The notes under the pieces: model-generated
What the model saw: only the letters and a program-made list of their open reading frames with translations
What the model was told of the DNA's origin: nothing
Database searches by the model: none
Shown: positions 32,620 to 42,434 of the stretch, piece by piece
Position numbering within the stretch: the first letter of the stretch is position 1
Layout of the letters: every line of letters begins with the position of its first letter
Made by a program: the position numbers and the translations under genes
Source: Cryobacterium levicorallinum
Lineage (GTDB): Bacteria > Actinomycetota > Actinomycetes > Actinomycetales > Microbacteriaceae
Direction of reading: 5' to 3'
Assembly (NCBI RefSeq): GCF_004402405.1
Contig: NZ_SOFE01000027.1
Span: forward strand, 32,160-96,159
DNA: 64,000 nucleotides

Positions 32620-33708
32620 CTACTCGGCGGGTGCGGCGCGACCGCCGAAGGCACGGGCATCCGTTTCGCCGGAGACGTTGGTGCGCAGCTCCTTGGGAAG
32701 CGAGAAGACCAGGTCTTCTTCGGCGGTCTTGACCTGCTGAACGTCGGCATAGCCGGCATCAGCGAGGGCCTCGAGCAGCTCTTCGACCAGTTCTTCGGGA
32801 ACGGATGCCCCGCTCGTCACCCCCACGGTCGTCGCGTTGTCCAGCCACTCCTGTTTGACCTCGCTCGCGAAGTCCACGCGGTAGGCGGCCTTCGCGCCGT
32901 ATTCCAGCGCCACCTCGACGAGGCGCACGGAGTTGGACGAATTGGCTGAGCCGACCACGATCACCAGGTCGGAGTCGCGGGCGACCTTCTTGATGGCGAC
33001 CTGACGGTTCTGAGTGGCGTAGCAAATGTCGTCGCTCGGCGGATCCTGCAGGTTCGGAAACCGTGCCCGCAGCCGGCGCACGGTTTCCATGGTCTCGTCG
33101 ACGCTCAGCGTGGTCTGCGACAGCCAGACCACCTTGTCGGGATCGCGCACGATGACCGTGTCGGCGGCATCCGGGCTGCCGACGAGCGTTGTGTGCTCTG
33201 GCGCCTCACCGGCGGTGCCCTCGACCTCTTCGTGGCCTTCGTGGCCGATCAGCAGAATCTGAAAGTCGTCACGGGCGAAGCGCACGGCCTCGCGGTGCAC
33301 CTTGGTCACAAGCGGGCAGGTGGCGTCGATGGCCTGCAGGCCGCGCTCGGCGGCGGCGTTGACGACGGCCGGAGAGACACCGTGGGCGCTGAACACGATG
33401 TGCGCGCCGCGTGGAACCTCGTCGACCTCGTCAACAAAGATGGCACCGAGATTTTCGAGTTCGGAGACCACGTGAATGTTGTGCACGATCTGCTTGCGCA
33501 CGTACACCGGGGCGCCGTAGTGCGTAAGCGCCTTCTCGACGGCGATGACCGCACGGTCGACTCCGGCGCAGTAGCCGCGGGGGGCGGCGAGCAGCACCCG
33601 CTTGTGTCCGACCACCGGGGTATCCTTGAGCCTGTTGCGGGCGCTTGGAATGCGTGGCATGCCCAAGCCGATAACGGGCGGAGTGCTCTTCGTTTGCGCT
33701 GTATTCAC
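32620..33708 (-). CDS. ispH: 4-hydroxy-3-methylbut-2-enyl diphosphate reductase
   Basis: 362 residues. Cys47 in R-G-Y-C-A-G-V and the cysteines in D-A-T-C-P-L-V and D-I-C-Y-A-T-Q-N-R hold the 3Fe/4Fe-4S cluster. S-A-H-G-V-S and I-G-H-E-G-H-E-E supply substrate histidines. It makes IPP and DMAPP in the MEP pathway, feeding carotenoid, retinal and undecaprenyl synthesis. GTG at 33708 is used; an ATG at 33660 would remove 16 non-conserved residues. It diverges from xseA. Confidence 0.96.
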   Translation of the reverse strand: MNTAQTKSTPPVIGLGMPRIPSARNRLKDTPVVGHKRVLLAAPRGYCAGVDRAVIAVEKALTHYGAPVYVRKQIVHNIHVVSELENLGAIFVDEVDEVPRGAHIVFSAHGVSPAVVNAAAERGLQAIDATCPLVTKVHREAVRFARDDFQILLIGHEGHEEVEGTAGEAPEHTTLVGSPDAADTVIVRDPDKVVWLSQTTLSVDETMETVRRLRARFPNLQDPPSDDICYATQNRQVAIKKVARDSDLVIVVGSANSSNSVRLVEVALEYGAKAAYRVDFASEVKQEWLDNATTVGVTSGASVPEELVEELLEALADAGYADVQQVKTAEEDLVFSLPKELRTNVSGETDARAFGGRAAPAE

Positions 33709-33792
33709 CGCCTCAGTCTACGCACGCACGACCGAAGAACTCTGGGAGGACCAGCCTGTGCCCCACGCCAGCGCAACGCCAAGGACAGCCGC

Positions 33793-35010
33793 ATGACGGA
33801 TGCCCCCGCCACAGTCGAAACGCCGTGGCCGGTCGCCCTGCTCTCAGGCAAGATTCGCGGCTACATCGAGCGCCTCGGCATGGTCTGGGTCGAGGGGGAA
33901 ATCACCCAGTGGGGTGCCAGCGGCGGCAACGTCTACGGCAAGCTCAAAGACCTCACCGAAGACGCCACCGTGAGTTTCACAATCTGGTCCTCGGTGCGGG
34001 CCAAACTGACCGCTGACTTCAAGGCCGGCGACCGCGTCGTCGCACTGGTCAAACCCAACTTCTGGGTCAAGGGCGGCACGCTCACCATGCAGGCCTTCGA
34101 AATGCGTCACGTCGGGCTCGGCGACCTGCTGGAACGGCTCGAACGGCTGCGCAAGCAGCTCGCGAGCGAGGGGCTGTTCGATGCCTCCCACAAGAAGCGT
34201 CTGCCGTTTCTGCCGCACTGCATCGGCCTCGTGACCGGCAAGGACTCCGACGCCGAGAAGGACGTCATTCGCAACGCGCAATTGCGCTGGCCGGCCGTGA
34301 ACTTTCGGGTTGCGCACGCCGCCGTGCAGGGAGACCGTGCCGTCGGCGAGGTAACGAGCGCCATCCAACGCCTCGACGCCGACCCGGAGGTCGATGTCAT
34401 CATCGTCGCCCGCGGCGGCGGTGACTTTCAAAACCTGCTCACCTTCAGCGACGAGAGTCTCGTGCGCGCCGCCGCCGCCTGCGTGACGCCGCTGGTCAGC
34501 GCGATCGGGCATGAGGCCGACCGGCCGCTGCTCGACGAGGTGGCCGACCTGCGAGCGTCCACACCAACGGATGCCGCCAAGCGCGTCGTTCCCGACGTCA
34601 GCGACGAACTGAACCGGGTACAGCAGGCCCGGGCACGCCTCAGCAGCCGGCTCACCGGCATCCTCTCGTCGGAGATCGACCGAATCTCTCAGCTGCGCAG
34701 CCGCCCGGCGCTGGTCGACCCGCGCTGGATCATCGATTCCCGCAGCGAAGACCTCACCCGCTACGTCGCCCGCGGCGCTGAGTTGACGGGGCGCGTTCTG
34801 GAGCGCGCCGGCAGCGTCGTCGTCGACCTGCGCTCACAGCTGCGCGCGCTCTCGCCGCAGGGCACCCTGGATCGCGGCTATGCGATCGCCCAGCTGCCGG
34901 GCGGCCACGTGTTGCGCCGAGCCGAGGATGCCCCCGAGGGCACCGCGCTGCTGCTCACCCTGGCTAATGGCACCGTGCCCGTCACCACAAACGCCGCCGC
35001 GCCGAAATAA
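33793..35010 (+). CDS. xseA: Exonuclease VII large subunit
   Basis: 405 residues. An OB-fold N-terminus (V-W-V-E-G-E-I-T-Q-W, about 33-42) is followed by the catalytic core with T-G-K-D-S-D-A-E-K-D, V-D-V-I-I-V-A-R-G-G-G and S-A-I-G-H-E-A-D-R. The shortened coiled coil is typical of actinobacterial forms. With XseB it degrades single-stranded DNA. The ATG at 33793 was chosen because the OB fold follows directly. Confidence 0.96.
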   Translation: MTDAPATVETPWPVALLSGKIRGYIERLGMVWVEGEITQWGASGGNVYGKLKDLTEDATVSFTIWSSVRAKLTADFKAGDRVVALVKPNFWVKGGTLTMQAFEMRHVGLGDLLERLERLRKQLASEGLFDASHKKRLPFLPHCIGLVTGKDSDAEKDVIRNAQLRWPAVNFRVAHAAVQGDRAVGEVTSAIQRLDADPEVDVIIVARGGGDFQNLLTFSDESLVRAAAACVTPLVSAIGHEADRPLLDEVADLRASTPTDAAKRVVPDVSDELNRVQQARARLSSRLTGILSSEIDRISQLRSRPALVDPRWIIDSRSEDLTRYVARGAELTGRVLERAGSVVVDLRSQLRALSPQGTLDRGYAIAQLPGGHVLRRAEDAPEGTALLLTLANGTVPVTTNAAAPK

Positions 35011-35015
35011 TTAGA

Positions 35016-35267
35016 ATGGATGCCATGACCTCGCCTGCCCCCACCATCAGTGAACTCAGCTACGAACAGGCCCGCGACGAGCTCATTCGCGTCGTCAACG
35101 AACTCGAACAGGGGTCGAGCACCCTGGAGCAGTCGCTCGCGCTGTGGGAACGCGGCGAAGCTCTGGCCCGTCGCTGCGAGGAATGGCTGATCGGTGCCAA
35201 GGCCCGCCTCGACGCGGCCCGCCTGGCCGCCACCACACCTTCCGAAGACGCCACACCCACCAGATGA
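35016..35267 (+). CDS. xseB: Exonuclease VII small subunit
   Basis: 83 residues. I-S-E-L-S-Y-E-Q-A-R-D-E-L, then L-E-Q-G-S-S-T-L-E-Q-S-L-A-L-W-E-R-G, is the conserved XseB helical hairpin. It starts five bases after xseA and overlaps the DUF4245 gene by four bases (ATGA), so the cluster is translationally coupled. An ATG three codons downstream is an equally possible start. Confidence 0.94.
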   Translation: MDAMTSPAPTISELSYEQARDELIRVVNELEQGSSTLEQSLALWERGEALARRCEEWLIGAKARLDAARLAATTPSEDATPTR

Positions 35268-35917
35268 GCCGCGCCCCCAAGCCGCCGCGCGTCGTCGCCG
35301 AGCTCGGCCGACCGGAGACTCCGCAGGAGACCGCCGATCGCCTCGCCGAGAATTCGCGCAAGTACCGGTCGCACAAGACCGTGAACAACCTCGTGCTGTC
35401 GCTGCTGGTGACGGTGGGAGCCGTGCTCGTGCTCGTGTTGCTGGTGCCGCGCAACGATAACCCGATCACCCGCGACGCCGACTATCCAAGCATCGCCGCC
35501 CAGCTGGCTCCGGTCGTCGACCACACCCTGGCCAGCCCGGAGCTGCCAGACGGCTGGAGCGCCAACGACGCCGAGTGGCGAGCCGGAGCGAACGACCAGG
35601 TTCCGTCCTGGTACATCGGCCTGATCACGCCCGAAAACCAGTTCATCGGCTTCAACCAGGCCTTCGACGCCAACCCCACCTGGCTGGCCCAGAAGCTGCC
35701 CGGCTCCCCCGTCGTCGACACGGTCAGCATCTCTGGCGTCACCTGGGACGTCTATCGCAACAGCGCACCGGCCGCTGACCGGGGAAATTTCGACTACGCG
35801 CTCGTGACAACAGCCGGCCCGAGCACCTATCTGCTGATCGGAACGGCGCCCACCGACGACTTCGAGACCCTCGCCACCGCGCTGGCCGCCAACATCGCAC
35901 AAAATGGAGCGGAATGA
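35264..35917 (+). CDS. DUF4245 family membrane-anchored protein
   Basis: 217 residues with a single hydrophobic anchor (about 44-61, L-V-L-S-L-L-V-T-V-G). The extracytoplasmic domain contains L-P-D-G-W-S-A-N and W-Y-I-G-L-I-T-P, the pattern of actinobacterial DUF4245. Function unknown. It overlaps both xseB and the carbonic anhydrase gene by four bases. Confidence 0.87.
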   Translation: MSRAPKPPRVVAELGRPETPQETADRLAENSRKYRSHKTVNNLVLSLLVTVGAVLVLVLLVPRNDNPITRDADYPSIAAQLAPVVDHTLASPELPDGWSANDAEWRAGANDQVPSWYIGLITPENQFIGFNQAFDANPTWLAQKLPGSPVVDTVSISGVTWDVYRNSAPAADRGNFDYALVTTAGPSTYLLIGTAPTDDFETLATALAANIAQNGAE

Positions 35918-36564
35918 ACCGGTCATCGACGGCCGTCCCTTCTCCGGCGCAGGCCTGGAACGAACTATGCGAGGGCAATGCGCGCTTTGTTGCCGGCACC
36001 CCCCGGCACCGCGAGGACGTTGACCGGCGGGCCGAACTCGTCGGAGCGCAGACACCGCACGCTGCACTGTTTGGCTGCAGCGACTCCCGGCTCGCCGCCG
36101 AGATCATCTTCGACCAGGGGCTCGGCGACCTCTTCGTCGTGCGCAACGCCGGCCAGGTCATCTCGTCGTCCGTGCTCGGTTCGCTGGAATACGCGGTCGC
36201 CGTGCTGCGCGTTCCGCTCATTCTCGTGCTCGGCCACGACGAGTGCGGAGCGGTACGTGCTGCGATCGATTCTCAGACAGCGGATGCCCCGGCTTTGCCC
36301 GTGCATATCGCGCGCATTATCGAGAAGATCGTGCCGGCCGTGCGTCGGGTCAGCGGGCAGGCGGCATCCACTCAGCTGGACCCCGCCCGGGTCGACGCCG
36401 GCCAGGTCGGCCGGGAACACCTCAAGGACACGGTCACCGAACTGCTCGAACAGTCCGAGGTGATCAGCGCGGCCATCGCAGCCGGTACATTGGCTATCGT
36501 CGGTGCGAACTACGTTCTTTTCGAAGGGCACGCCGACCCCAACATCGTGGTGGGCGATATTTAG
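35914..36564 (+). CDS. Beta-class carbonic anhydrase
   Basis: 216 residues. Zinc ligands C55, H108 and C111 and the D57/R59 dyad are all present in G-C-S-D-S-R and G-H-D-E-C-G-A-V. It interconverts carbon dioxide and bicarbonate, which also serves as the co-substrate of acetone carboxylase. It overlaps the DUF4245 stop by four bases. Confidence 0.95.
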   Translation: MNRSSTAVPSPAQAWNELCEGNARFVAGTPRHREDVDRRAELVGAQTPHAALFGCSDSRLAAEIIFDQGLGDLFVVRNAGQVISSSVLGSLEYAVAVLRVPLILVLGHDECGAVRAAIDSQTADAPALPVHIARIIEKIVPAVRRVSGQAASTQLDPARVDAGQVGREHLKDTVTELLEQSEVISAAIAAGTLAIVGANYVLFEGHADPNIVVGDI

Positions 36565-36627
36565 CTCACCGGCGCACCCGTTGCGCACAGCACGACTCTC
36601 ATACAGCACCGAAAGGGAACGCACACA

Positions 36628-38043
36628 GTGGTGGACACCTCCGCACAAACCGGCTACCGGATCGAACACGACACGATGGGTGAGGTCCGCGTTCCGACGG
36701 ACGCTCTCTACGGTGCCCAAACCCAGCGCGCGGTCGAGAATTTTCCGATCTCCGGCTCCACACTCGAGTCCGCGCAGATCGCGGCTCTCGCCCGCATCAA
36801 GAAGTCGGCGGCTCTCGCCAACGCTCAGCTCGGCGTGCTCGATGCGGACATCGCCGACGCGATCGCCTCGGCCGCCGACGAGGTCATCACCGGGCAGTTC
36901 GACACCGAGTTTCCGATCGATGTATATCAGACCGGCAGCGGCACCTCCTCGAACATGAACATGAACGAGGTCATCGCGACCTTGGCGACCCGCGCGCTCG
37001 GCCGTTCGGTGCACCCGAATGACCACGTCAACGCGAGCCAGTCCTCCAACGACGTGTTTCCAACCTCGGTGCACATCGCCGTCACGAGCGCCCTGATCGA
37101 CGAGCTCATCCCCTCGCTCGACCACCTGGCCGTCTCCTTCGAGGCCAAGGCCGAACTGTGGAAAGAAGCCGTCAAGGCCGGCCGCACCCACCTTATGGAT
37201 GCCACGCCGGTTACCCTCGGCCAGGAATTCGGCGGCTACGCCCGCCAGATGCGTCTCGGCATCGAGCGCATCCGCACCGCCCTGCCCCGCATCGCCGAGG
37301 TTCCGCTCGGCGGCACCGCGGTCGGTACCGGCATCAACACGCCCTACGGCTTTCCGCAGCTGGTCATCGAGTTGCTGGTGCGGGAAACCGAACTACCGAT
37401 CACCGAGGCGCGCGACCACTTCGAAGCCCAGGCCAACCGCGACGGCCTCGTCGACGCCTCCGGGGCGCTCCGCACCATCGCCGTTTCGCTCACCAAGATC
37501 TGCAACGACCTGCGCTGGATGGGCTCCGGCCCAAACACGGGCTTCGGCGAGATCAACATCCCCGATCTGCAGCCCGGCTCGTCGATCATGCCCGGTAAGG
37601 TCAACCCGGTTATCCCCGAGGCCGTGCTCATGGTCTGCTCGCGTGTCATCGGCAACGATGCCACGATCGCCTGGTCCGGTGCCTCCGGCTCGTTCGAGCT
37701 CAACGTCGGCATCCCAGTGATGGGAACCGCGCTGCTCGAGTCGATCCGCCTGCTCACCAACGCCACCCGGGTGCTCGCCGACAAGACCGTCGACGGCCTC
37801 GTCGCCAACCTCGAGCATGCTCGCGCCCTGGCCGAGAAGTCGCCGTCGATCGTCACCCCGCTCAACCGCGTCATCGGCTACGAAGCCGCCGCCAAGGTGG
37901 CCAAGAAGGCCGTAGCCGACGGACTCACCGTGCGCGAGTCCGTCATCGCGCTCGGCCACGTCGAGCGCGGTGACCTCACGCTCGCCGAGCTCGACACCGC
38001 GCTCGACGTGCTGAGCATGACGCGTCCCCCGCAGAAGAAGTAG
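36628..38043 (+). CDS. fumC: Class II fumarate hydratase
   Basis: 471 residues. [13 protein letters not shown] and the fumarase signature [12 protein letters not shown] are present, with [14 protein letters not shown] in between. It hydrates fumarate to malate in the citric acid cycle. The start is one of two adjacent GTG codons at 36628/36631. A large hairpin follows ten bases after the stop. Confidence 0.97.
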   Translation: MVDTSAQTGYRIEHDTMGEVRVPTDALYGAQTQRAVENFPISGSTLESAQIAALARIKKSAALANAQLGVLDADIADAIASAADEVITGQFDTEFPIDVYQTGSGTSSNMNMNEVIATLATRALGRSVHPNDHVNASQSSNDVFPTSVHIAVTSALIDELIPSLDHLAVSFEAKAELWKEAVKAGRTHLMDATPVTLGQEFGGYARQMRLGIERIRTALPRIAEVPLGGTAVGTGINTPYGFPQLVIELLVRETELPITEARDHFEAQANRDGLVDASGALRTIAVSLTKICNDLRWMGSGPNTGFGEINIPDLQPGSSIMPGKVNPVIPEAVLMVCSRVIGNDATIAWSGASGSFELNVGIPVMGTALLESIRLLTNATRVLADKTVDGLVANLEHARALAEKSPSIVTPLNRVIGYEAAAKVAKKAVADGLTVRESVIALGHVERGDLTLAELDTALDVLSMTRPPQKK

Positions 38044-38052
38044 CAGCACCAC

Positions 38053-38106
38053 CGACAGCGAGTGTTGCCGATGCGTCCCAGGCGTTATCGGCAACACTCG
38101 CTGTCG
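38053..38106 (+). terminator. 20-bp-stem hairpin after fumC
   Basis: Perfect 20-base arms (38053-38072 and 38087-38106; CGACAGCGAGTGTTGCCGAT and its complement) enclose a 14-base loop. TTAA rather than a long T run follows. It probably ends the ispH-side plus-strand operon at fumC; the unusual stem length may indicate a dispersed palindromic element. The remaining gap to 38231 holds no gene. Confidence 0.75.
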
Positions 38107-38231
38107 TTAACCGCTCACGCCGCGGGCATCGCGACTCACTTTCTTCACCGCCACCAATAGAACGATCGTCGCTGTCGTCCCGATACGGGAATCCCCTGCG
38201 GGACGCCTCGGGATCAGGGCGGAGTTCACGT

Positions 38232-38756
38232 TCAGCGGGGATCGGCCAACAGCTGATACATGAGATGGTCTTGCCACCGGCCCGCTATTTTGAGGTATGC
38301 GGGCGCCAATCCATAACGCACGAAACCCACACGTTGAAGCACCCGTTGGGAGCGCACGTTCGGAATCAGCGTCTCGGCTTGTACCCTGTGCAGCCCCAAC
38401 TCTTCGAATGCCCGCGTGGTCATTGCTCGAACTGCGTCAGTGGCGTAGCCGCGTCCGTTGTTCTCTTCATCGACCCAGTAACCCATGTTGCACGACTGAA
38501 ATGCCCCATAGGTGATCCCGCTGAACGTGATCCGACCCACGACCTGGGCGTCCTCGTCGAGAATCACGTGTGGCAGAGCCTCGCCTCGGCTGTGCCGAGC
38601 AAGAACATTTTCGACCTCTGCCTGCTGACCTGCGACCGTGAAGTAGGGATCCTGGCGCACTGGTTCCCACGGAGCGAAGAAGATCTGACCAGTTCGCTGG
38701 AGGACGGCAAGGCGCTCCGCATCATCGGCGGAAATGAGTCGAGTAGTAGCAGGCAT
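38232..38756 (-). CDS. GNAT family N-acetyltransferase (RimJ-like)
   Basis: 174 residues from ATG 38756, preceded by GGGAG. The acetyl-CoA motif reads N-N-G-R-G-Y-A-T-D-A-V-R-A (R/Q-x-x-G-x-G/A), followed by L-H-R-V-Q-A-E-T-L-I-P-N-V-R-S, the RimJ/RimL pattern. It probably acetylates a protein N-terminus or small amine; the substrate is unknown. Confidence 0.9.
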   Translation of the reverse strand: MPATTRLISADDAERLAVLQRTGQIFFAPWEPVRQDPYFTVAGQQAEVENVLARHSRGEALPHVILDEDAQVVGRITFSGITYGAFQSCNMGYWVDEENNGRGYATDAVRAMTTRAFEELGLHRVQAETLIPNVRSQRVLQRVGFVRYGLAPAYLKIAGRWQDHLMYQLLADPR

Positions 38757-38855
38757 CAAAGAATGCTCCCACATGAGCCGCAAATCAAACGACCTGCCGC
38801 GTGGGCTATCGCCAACGGTGACCAGCGACCACAGGCATCCGCTCCCCCGCCGAAA

Positions 38856-40205
38856 CTACATCACCTCGTTGCCCTCCAGCATCTCGGTCACGAGCGCCGC
38901 GATCGCGCTGCGCTCCGACCGGGTCAGGGTCATGTGCGCGAACAGCGGATGCCCCTTCAGCGTTTCAATCACGCTGGCCACGCCGTCGAAGCGGCCGACC
39001 CGCAAATTGTCGCGCTGGGCGACGTCGTGGGTGAGCACAACGCGCGAGTTCTGACCGATGCGGCTCAGCACGGTCAGCAGCACGTTGCGTTCGAGGGACT
39101 GCGCTTCGTCGACGATCACGAAGGCGTCGTGCAGGGACCGGCCGCGAATGTGAGTGAGCGGGAGTACCTCGAGGATGCCGCGCTCGATCACCTCCTCGAC
39201 CACGTTCTCCGACACGATCGCGCCGAGGGTGTCGAATACTGCTTGCGCCCAGGGCCCCATTTTCTCGCCCTGGTCCCCCGGCAGAAAGCCGAGGTCCTGG
39301 CCGCCGACCGCATACAGCGGCCGGAAGACCATGATCTTGCGGTACTGCTGACGCTCCAGTACTGCTTCCAGACCCGCGCAGAGGGCGAGCGCCGACTTCC
39401 CCGTTCCGGCTCGACCTCCCAGCGACAGAATGCCGATCTCCGGGTCGAGCAGCAGGTCAATGGCGAGTCGCTGCTCCGCCGACCGTCCGTGCAGCCCAAA
39501 GACGTCCCGGTCGCCGCGCACCAGCTTGAGCGTGCCTCGGCTGGTCACCCGGCCGAGGGCAGAGCCCCGATCGGAGTGGATGACCAGCCCGGTGTTGATC
39601 GGCATGTCCTGCACCGTGCGCGAATCGAGCGTTTCCTTGTCGTAGAGCACGCTCATCTGCTCGGCGCTGAGGGTGATCTCGTCCATGCCGGTCCACCCGG
39701 AATCAACGGCGAGTTCGTGCCGGTACTCGTCGGCGGCGAGGCCAAGCGACGCGGCCTTCACGCGCAGCGGCAGGTCCTTGGAGACGACCGTCACGGTCAT
39801 TCCTTCATTGGCGAGGTTGAGCGCCACAGCCAGAATGCGCGAGTCGTTGTCACCCAGCTGCAGGCCAGACGGCAGCACCGACATGTTGGAATGGTTCAAC
39901 TCCACCCGCAGGCTGCCGCCCTCGCCGACCGGAATTGGAAAGTCCAGGCGCTCATGCTTGAGCCGCAACTCGTCGAGGTTGCGCAGCGCCTGCCGGGCGA
40001 AATAGCCGATCTCCGGGTCGTTTCGCTTGGATTCCAGTTCGCTGATCACCACCACGGGCAACACCACGGCGTGCTCGGCAAACCGGAAAATCGCCTTCGG
40101 ATCGGACAGAAGCACCGAGGTGTCCAGCACGTAGGTGCGCTCGGTTTGCGAAGCGGATGTCTCCACCCGGTCAGTCGCCTTGCGATCGGTTCGATTAGCG
40201 GTCAT
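38856..40205 (-). CDS. PIN-PhoH family protein
   Basis: 449 residues. An N-terminal PIN domain ([11 protein letters not shown], then N-D-S-R-I-L-A, supplying acidic ligands) precedes a PhoH ATPase domain with Walker [11 protein letters not shown] and Walker [10 protein letters not shown]. This PhoH2-type fusion acts on RNA (helicase plus nuclease) in related actinobacteria. ATG 40205 sits seven bases after GGGAG. The 217 bases upstream to 40422 contain only a small ATCAGGT-GCCGT-ACCTGAT dyad (40297-40315). Confidence 0.93.
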   Translation of the reverse strand: MTANRTDRKATDRVETSASQTERTYVLDTSVLLSDPKAIFRFAEHAVVLPVVVISELESKRNDPEIGYFARQALRNLDELRLKHERLDFPIPVGEGGSLRVELNHSNMSVLPSGLQLGDNDSRILAVALNLANEGMTVTVVSKDLPLRVKAASLGLAADEYRHELAVDSGWTGMDEITLSAEQMSVLYDKETLDSRTVQDMPINTGLVIHSDRGSALGRVTSRGTLKLVRGDRDVFGLHGRSAEQRLAIDLLLDPEIGILSLGGRAGTGKSALALCAGLEAVLERQQYRKIMVFRPLYAVGGQDLGFLPGDQGEKMGPWAQAVFDTLGAIVSENVVEEVIERGILEVLPLTHIRGRSLHDAFVIVDEAQSLERNVLLTVLSRIGQNSRVVLTHDVAQRDNLRVGRFDGVASVIETLKGHPLFAHMTLTRSERSAIAALVTEMLEGNEVM

Positions 40206-40296
40206 GGCCACTCCCACCCTGCGTCACGAGGACGCGGATCACTTTGGCGAGCTGGCCATCAAGCAATTCTCGAGCCGTACTTATATGGCCGTCTCG

Positions 40297-40315
40297 ATCA
40301 GGTGCCGTACCTGAT
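40297..40315. promoter_or_regulatory. Small dyad upstream of phoH
   Basis: Seven-base perfect arms ATCAGGT and ACCTGAT are separated by GCCGT, about 90 bases upstream of the phoH-type gene. It could be an operator. No other support. Confidence 0.3.
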
Positions 40316-40422
40316 GAAAGCGACGCTACGACCTACAGGAGAAAAAAGAAACCCGACACGCCCACCGAAATTTGTCGTTCACCTGACGTTGAGGCGGACG
40401 ACGGGTACGCCGGCGCCGACTC

Positions 40423-41544
40423 CTAGTAGTTTGCTGAGAGTGCGTACGCCGTGAGCGCACCCCTCAGCATGGTTACCGTGTCGGGGTCGAGGGCCGCGTG
40501 CACACACAGTCGCACGGTCCGGCCGCGGGTGGTTGCGGTGATTCCGTGGTTGTGCAGGCTGGCTACCAGGGTGGTCAGAAGTTCGGCTGGCGGCTCCAGG
40601 ACCACGATGCCGGCCCTTGAGACGACATCCCGCGGCGACACGATATCGACGACGAACTCATCGACCAGCTCGATGATCTCCGACACATTCTCGTTCATAG
40701 CCTTCTGGATCACGTCGACACCGACGTCGAAACTCTGCTCGAGCGCAGCAGCGAACCGCGCCTGCGCGATGGCGTCCCCATTGGTCACCCGAAAGGCTCG
40801 GGCAGCGTGACTGGGCGGGGTGACCTCGTCCCAGGGATCGTCCGTGTCGGTACCGACGTAACCGGAAATCACGGGCACTAGGCGCTCGAGTGCCCGTTCG
40901 CTGAGGGCGAGAAACCCGGTGCCCCAGCCGGCCCGCGTCCATGTCTGACCACCGGAAGCGACGACATCCGCTGCCTCATAGGCGGCATCGACGACGCCGA
41001 AGCCCTGAATCGCGTCGACGATGAGCAGGCGATCGCCGATGACCTGGCGGATGCCCTCGAGGTCGGTGCGATACCCGGTGCGCGAATCGACTAGGCAGAC
41101 GGCGACGGCAGCGACGGCCGGGGTCAGCTGGTCGCGGATCTGTCCGGGGGTGACGCGGCCGTGATCCGTCTCCAACCAGAGCGGAGTCACCACGTGCAGG
41201 GCTTCGGCGGCCCGCACTGCGGCGAACGGAACGCTCGGAAAGTCACCGGCCGAGAGCAGCACAGATCCGGTGAGACCAAACATGGCCTGCATGAGTCCGG
41301 AGCTCGTGTTGGGCTGCAGCACGATCTGATCCGCGGCAAAGCCGGTGAGCTCTGACGCTGCGGTGCGAGCACGCAGATCCTGGTCGACCAGATGGTCGAG
41401 GCTGCCGTGGCGGGCGCGGGACAATACCTCGGTTTGGCCGAGGGTCTCAGCCACCACGGCCTCGGAGAGCGGGCCGACCCGACCGAAGTCGAGGTAGCCG
41501 GGTTCCTCACGAAAACCGTCGGTGAAGCTGAGCAGTGAATTCAT
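40423..41544 (-). CDS. Class V aminotransferase-fold protein lacking the PLP lysine
   Basis: 373 residues with the class V layout: N-T-S-S-G-L for phosphate binding, D-A-I-Q-G-F-G with the ring Asp and Gln, and A-S-G-G-Q-T-W-T-R-A-G-W-G-T-G-F. In class V enzymes the residue after G-G-Q or G-G-H is the Schiff-base lysine. Here it is threonine (codon ACA on the coding strand). Transamination or desulfuration by the normal route is therefore unlikely. It might be a binding or regulatory relative, or an enzyme early in decay, although the frame is intact. Confidence 0.82.
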   Translation of the reverse strand: MNSLLSFTDGFREEPGYLDFGRVGPLSEAVVAETLGQTEVLSRARHGSLDHLVDQDLRARTAASELTGFAADQIVLQPNTSSGLMQAMFGLTGSVLLSAGDFPSVPFAAVRAAEALHVVTPLWLETDHGRVTPGQIRDQLTPAVAAVAVCLVDSRTGYRTDLEGIRQVIGDRLLIVDAIQGFGVVDAAYEAADVVASGGQTWTRAGWGTGFLALSERALERLVPVISGYVGTDTDDPWDEVTPPSHAARAFRVTNGDAIAQARFAAALEQSFDVGVDVIQKAMNENVSEIIELVDEFVVDIVSPRDVVSRAGIVVLEPPAELLTTLVASLHNHGITATTRGRTVRLCVHAALDPDTVTMLRGALTAYALSANY

Positions 41545-41580
41545 GCGCGCAATTCCAATCGGTTGTCAAACACAGGGTGG

Positions 41581-42366
41581 CTACCCCCCGAAGCGCCGCT
41601 GCCGGCGGGAAAAGTCGCGCAAAGCCCGCAGAAAGTCGATCTGCCGTAGGTCGGGCCCCAGCGCTTCAACGAAGTAGAACTCGCTGTGCGCGCTCTGCCA
41701 GAGCATGAAGTCGCTCAGCCGCTGCTCGCCCGAGGTACGGATGACGAGGTCGGGGTCGGGCTGACCGCCGGTGTACAGATGCTGACCGATGAGTTCGGGC
41801 GTGAGGGTCTCTGCGAGGTCTTCCAGGGTGCCGCCGTGCGCGTGGTGGGTGGCGACGATGCTGCGCATGGCGTCGGTGATCTCGGTGCGGCCGCCGTAGC
41901 CGACCGCGAGGTTGACGTGTAGTCCCTTATGGCCGCTGGTCCGGGCATCCGCTGCATCGAGAGCCGCGACCAGCGGCTCGGGCAGGCCGGCCTTGGACCC
42001 CACCTGTTGCACCCGCCAGTTGCGGTAGTGCGAGAGCTCCTCAGCGAGATCGGCGATGATTTCGATCAGATCGGCGAGTTCATCGCTCGGGCGCTGGGTG
42101 AGGTTGTCGGAGGAGAGCAGGTACAGGGTGACGACCGAAATGCCGAGGTCGTCGCACCATTCCAGAAACTCGCGCATTTTGGCGGCGCCAGCTCGATGGC
42201 CGTGCGCGGCGGTTTGAAACCCCAATTGCCGGGCCCAACGCCGGTTGCCGTCGATGATCATGGCAACGTGGTGAGGCATGTGTGCCGGAGTGAGCCCACG
42301 CCTCAGCCGGCGCTGATACAGCCCATAGAGGATGCCACGCGGCGAGGGTACCTGGGGTTTCTGCAC
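41581..42366 (-). CDS. uppS: Isoprenyl diphosphate synthase (cis, UppS family)
   Basis: 261 residues. H-V-A-M-I-I-D-G-N-R-R-W-A-R, G-H-R-A-G, L-Y-L-L-S-S-D-N and D-L-V-I-R-T-S-G-E-Q-R-L-S-D-F are the five conserved regions of cis-prenyltransferases, with the catalytic Asp in I-D-G-N-R. It builds the polyprenyl carrier lipid for cell-wall synthesis. Many actinobacteria have two such enzymes; the exact chain length cannot be told. Confidence 0.95.
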   Translation of the reverse strand: MQKPQVPSPRGILYGLYQRRLRRGLTPAHMPHHVAMIIDGNRRWARQLGFQTAAHGHRAGAAKMREFLEWCDDLGISVVTLYLLSSDNLTQRPSDELADLIEIIADLAEELSHYRNWRVQQVGSKAGLPEPLVAALDAADARTSGHKGLHVNLAVGYGGRTEITDAMRSIVATHHAHGGTLEDLAETLTPELIGQHLYTGGQPDPDLVIRTSGEQRLSDFMLWQSAHSEFYFVEALGPDLRQIDFLRALRDFSRRQRRFGG

Positions 42367-42434
42367 ACAGTTACGCTAGTCCACTCCCCGGGCGTTCGCG
42401 GCACCCGGGCCACGCCCTGCCGTATCCTTGCAGC

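Noticed and set aside
40386..40398. ACGTTGAGGCGGA as a possible further ychF-type repeat
   Set aside because: Only 12-13 bases match one end of copy B; the V-E-F coding part is absent and no cassette structure surrounds it.
38265..40454. A 729-codon plus-strand open frame opposite the GNAT and phoH genes
   Set aside because: It spans two genes with intact motifs on the other strand and shows no recognisable domain.
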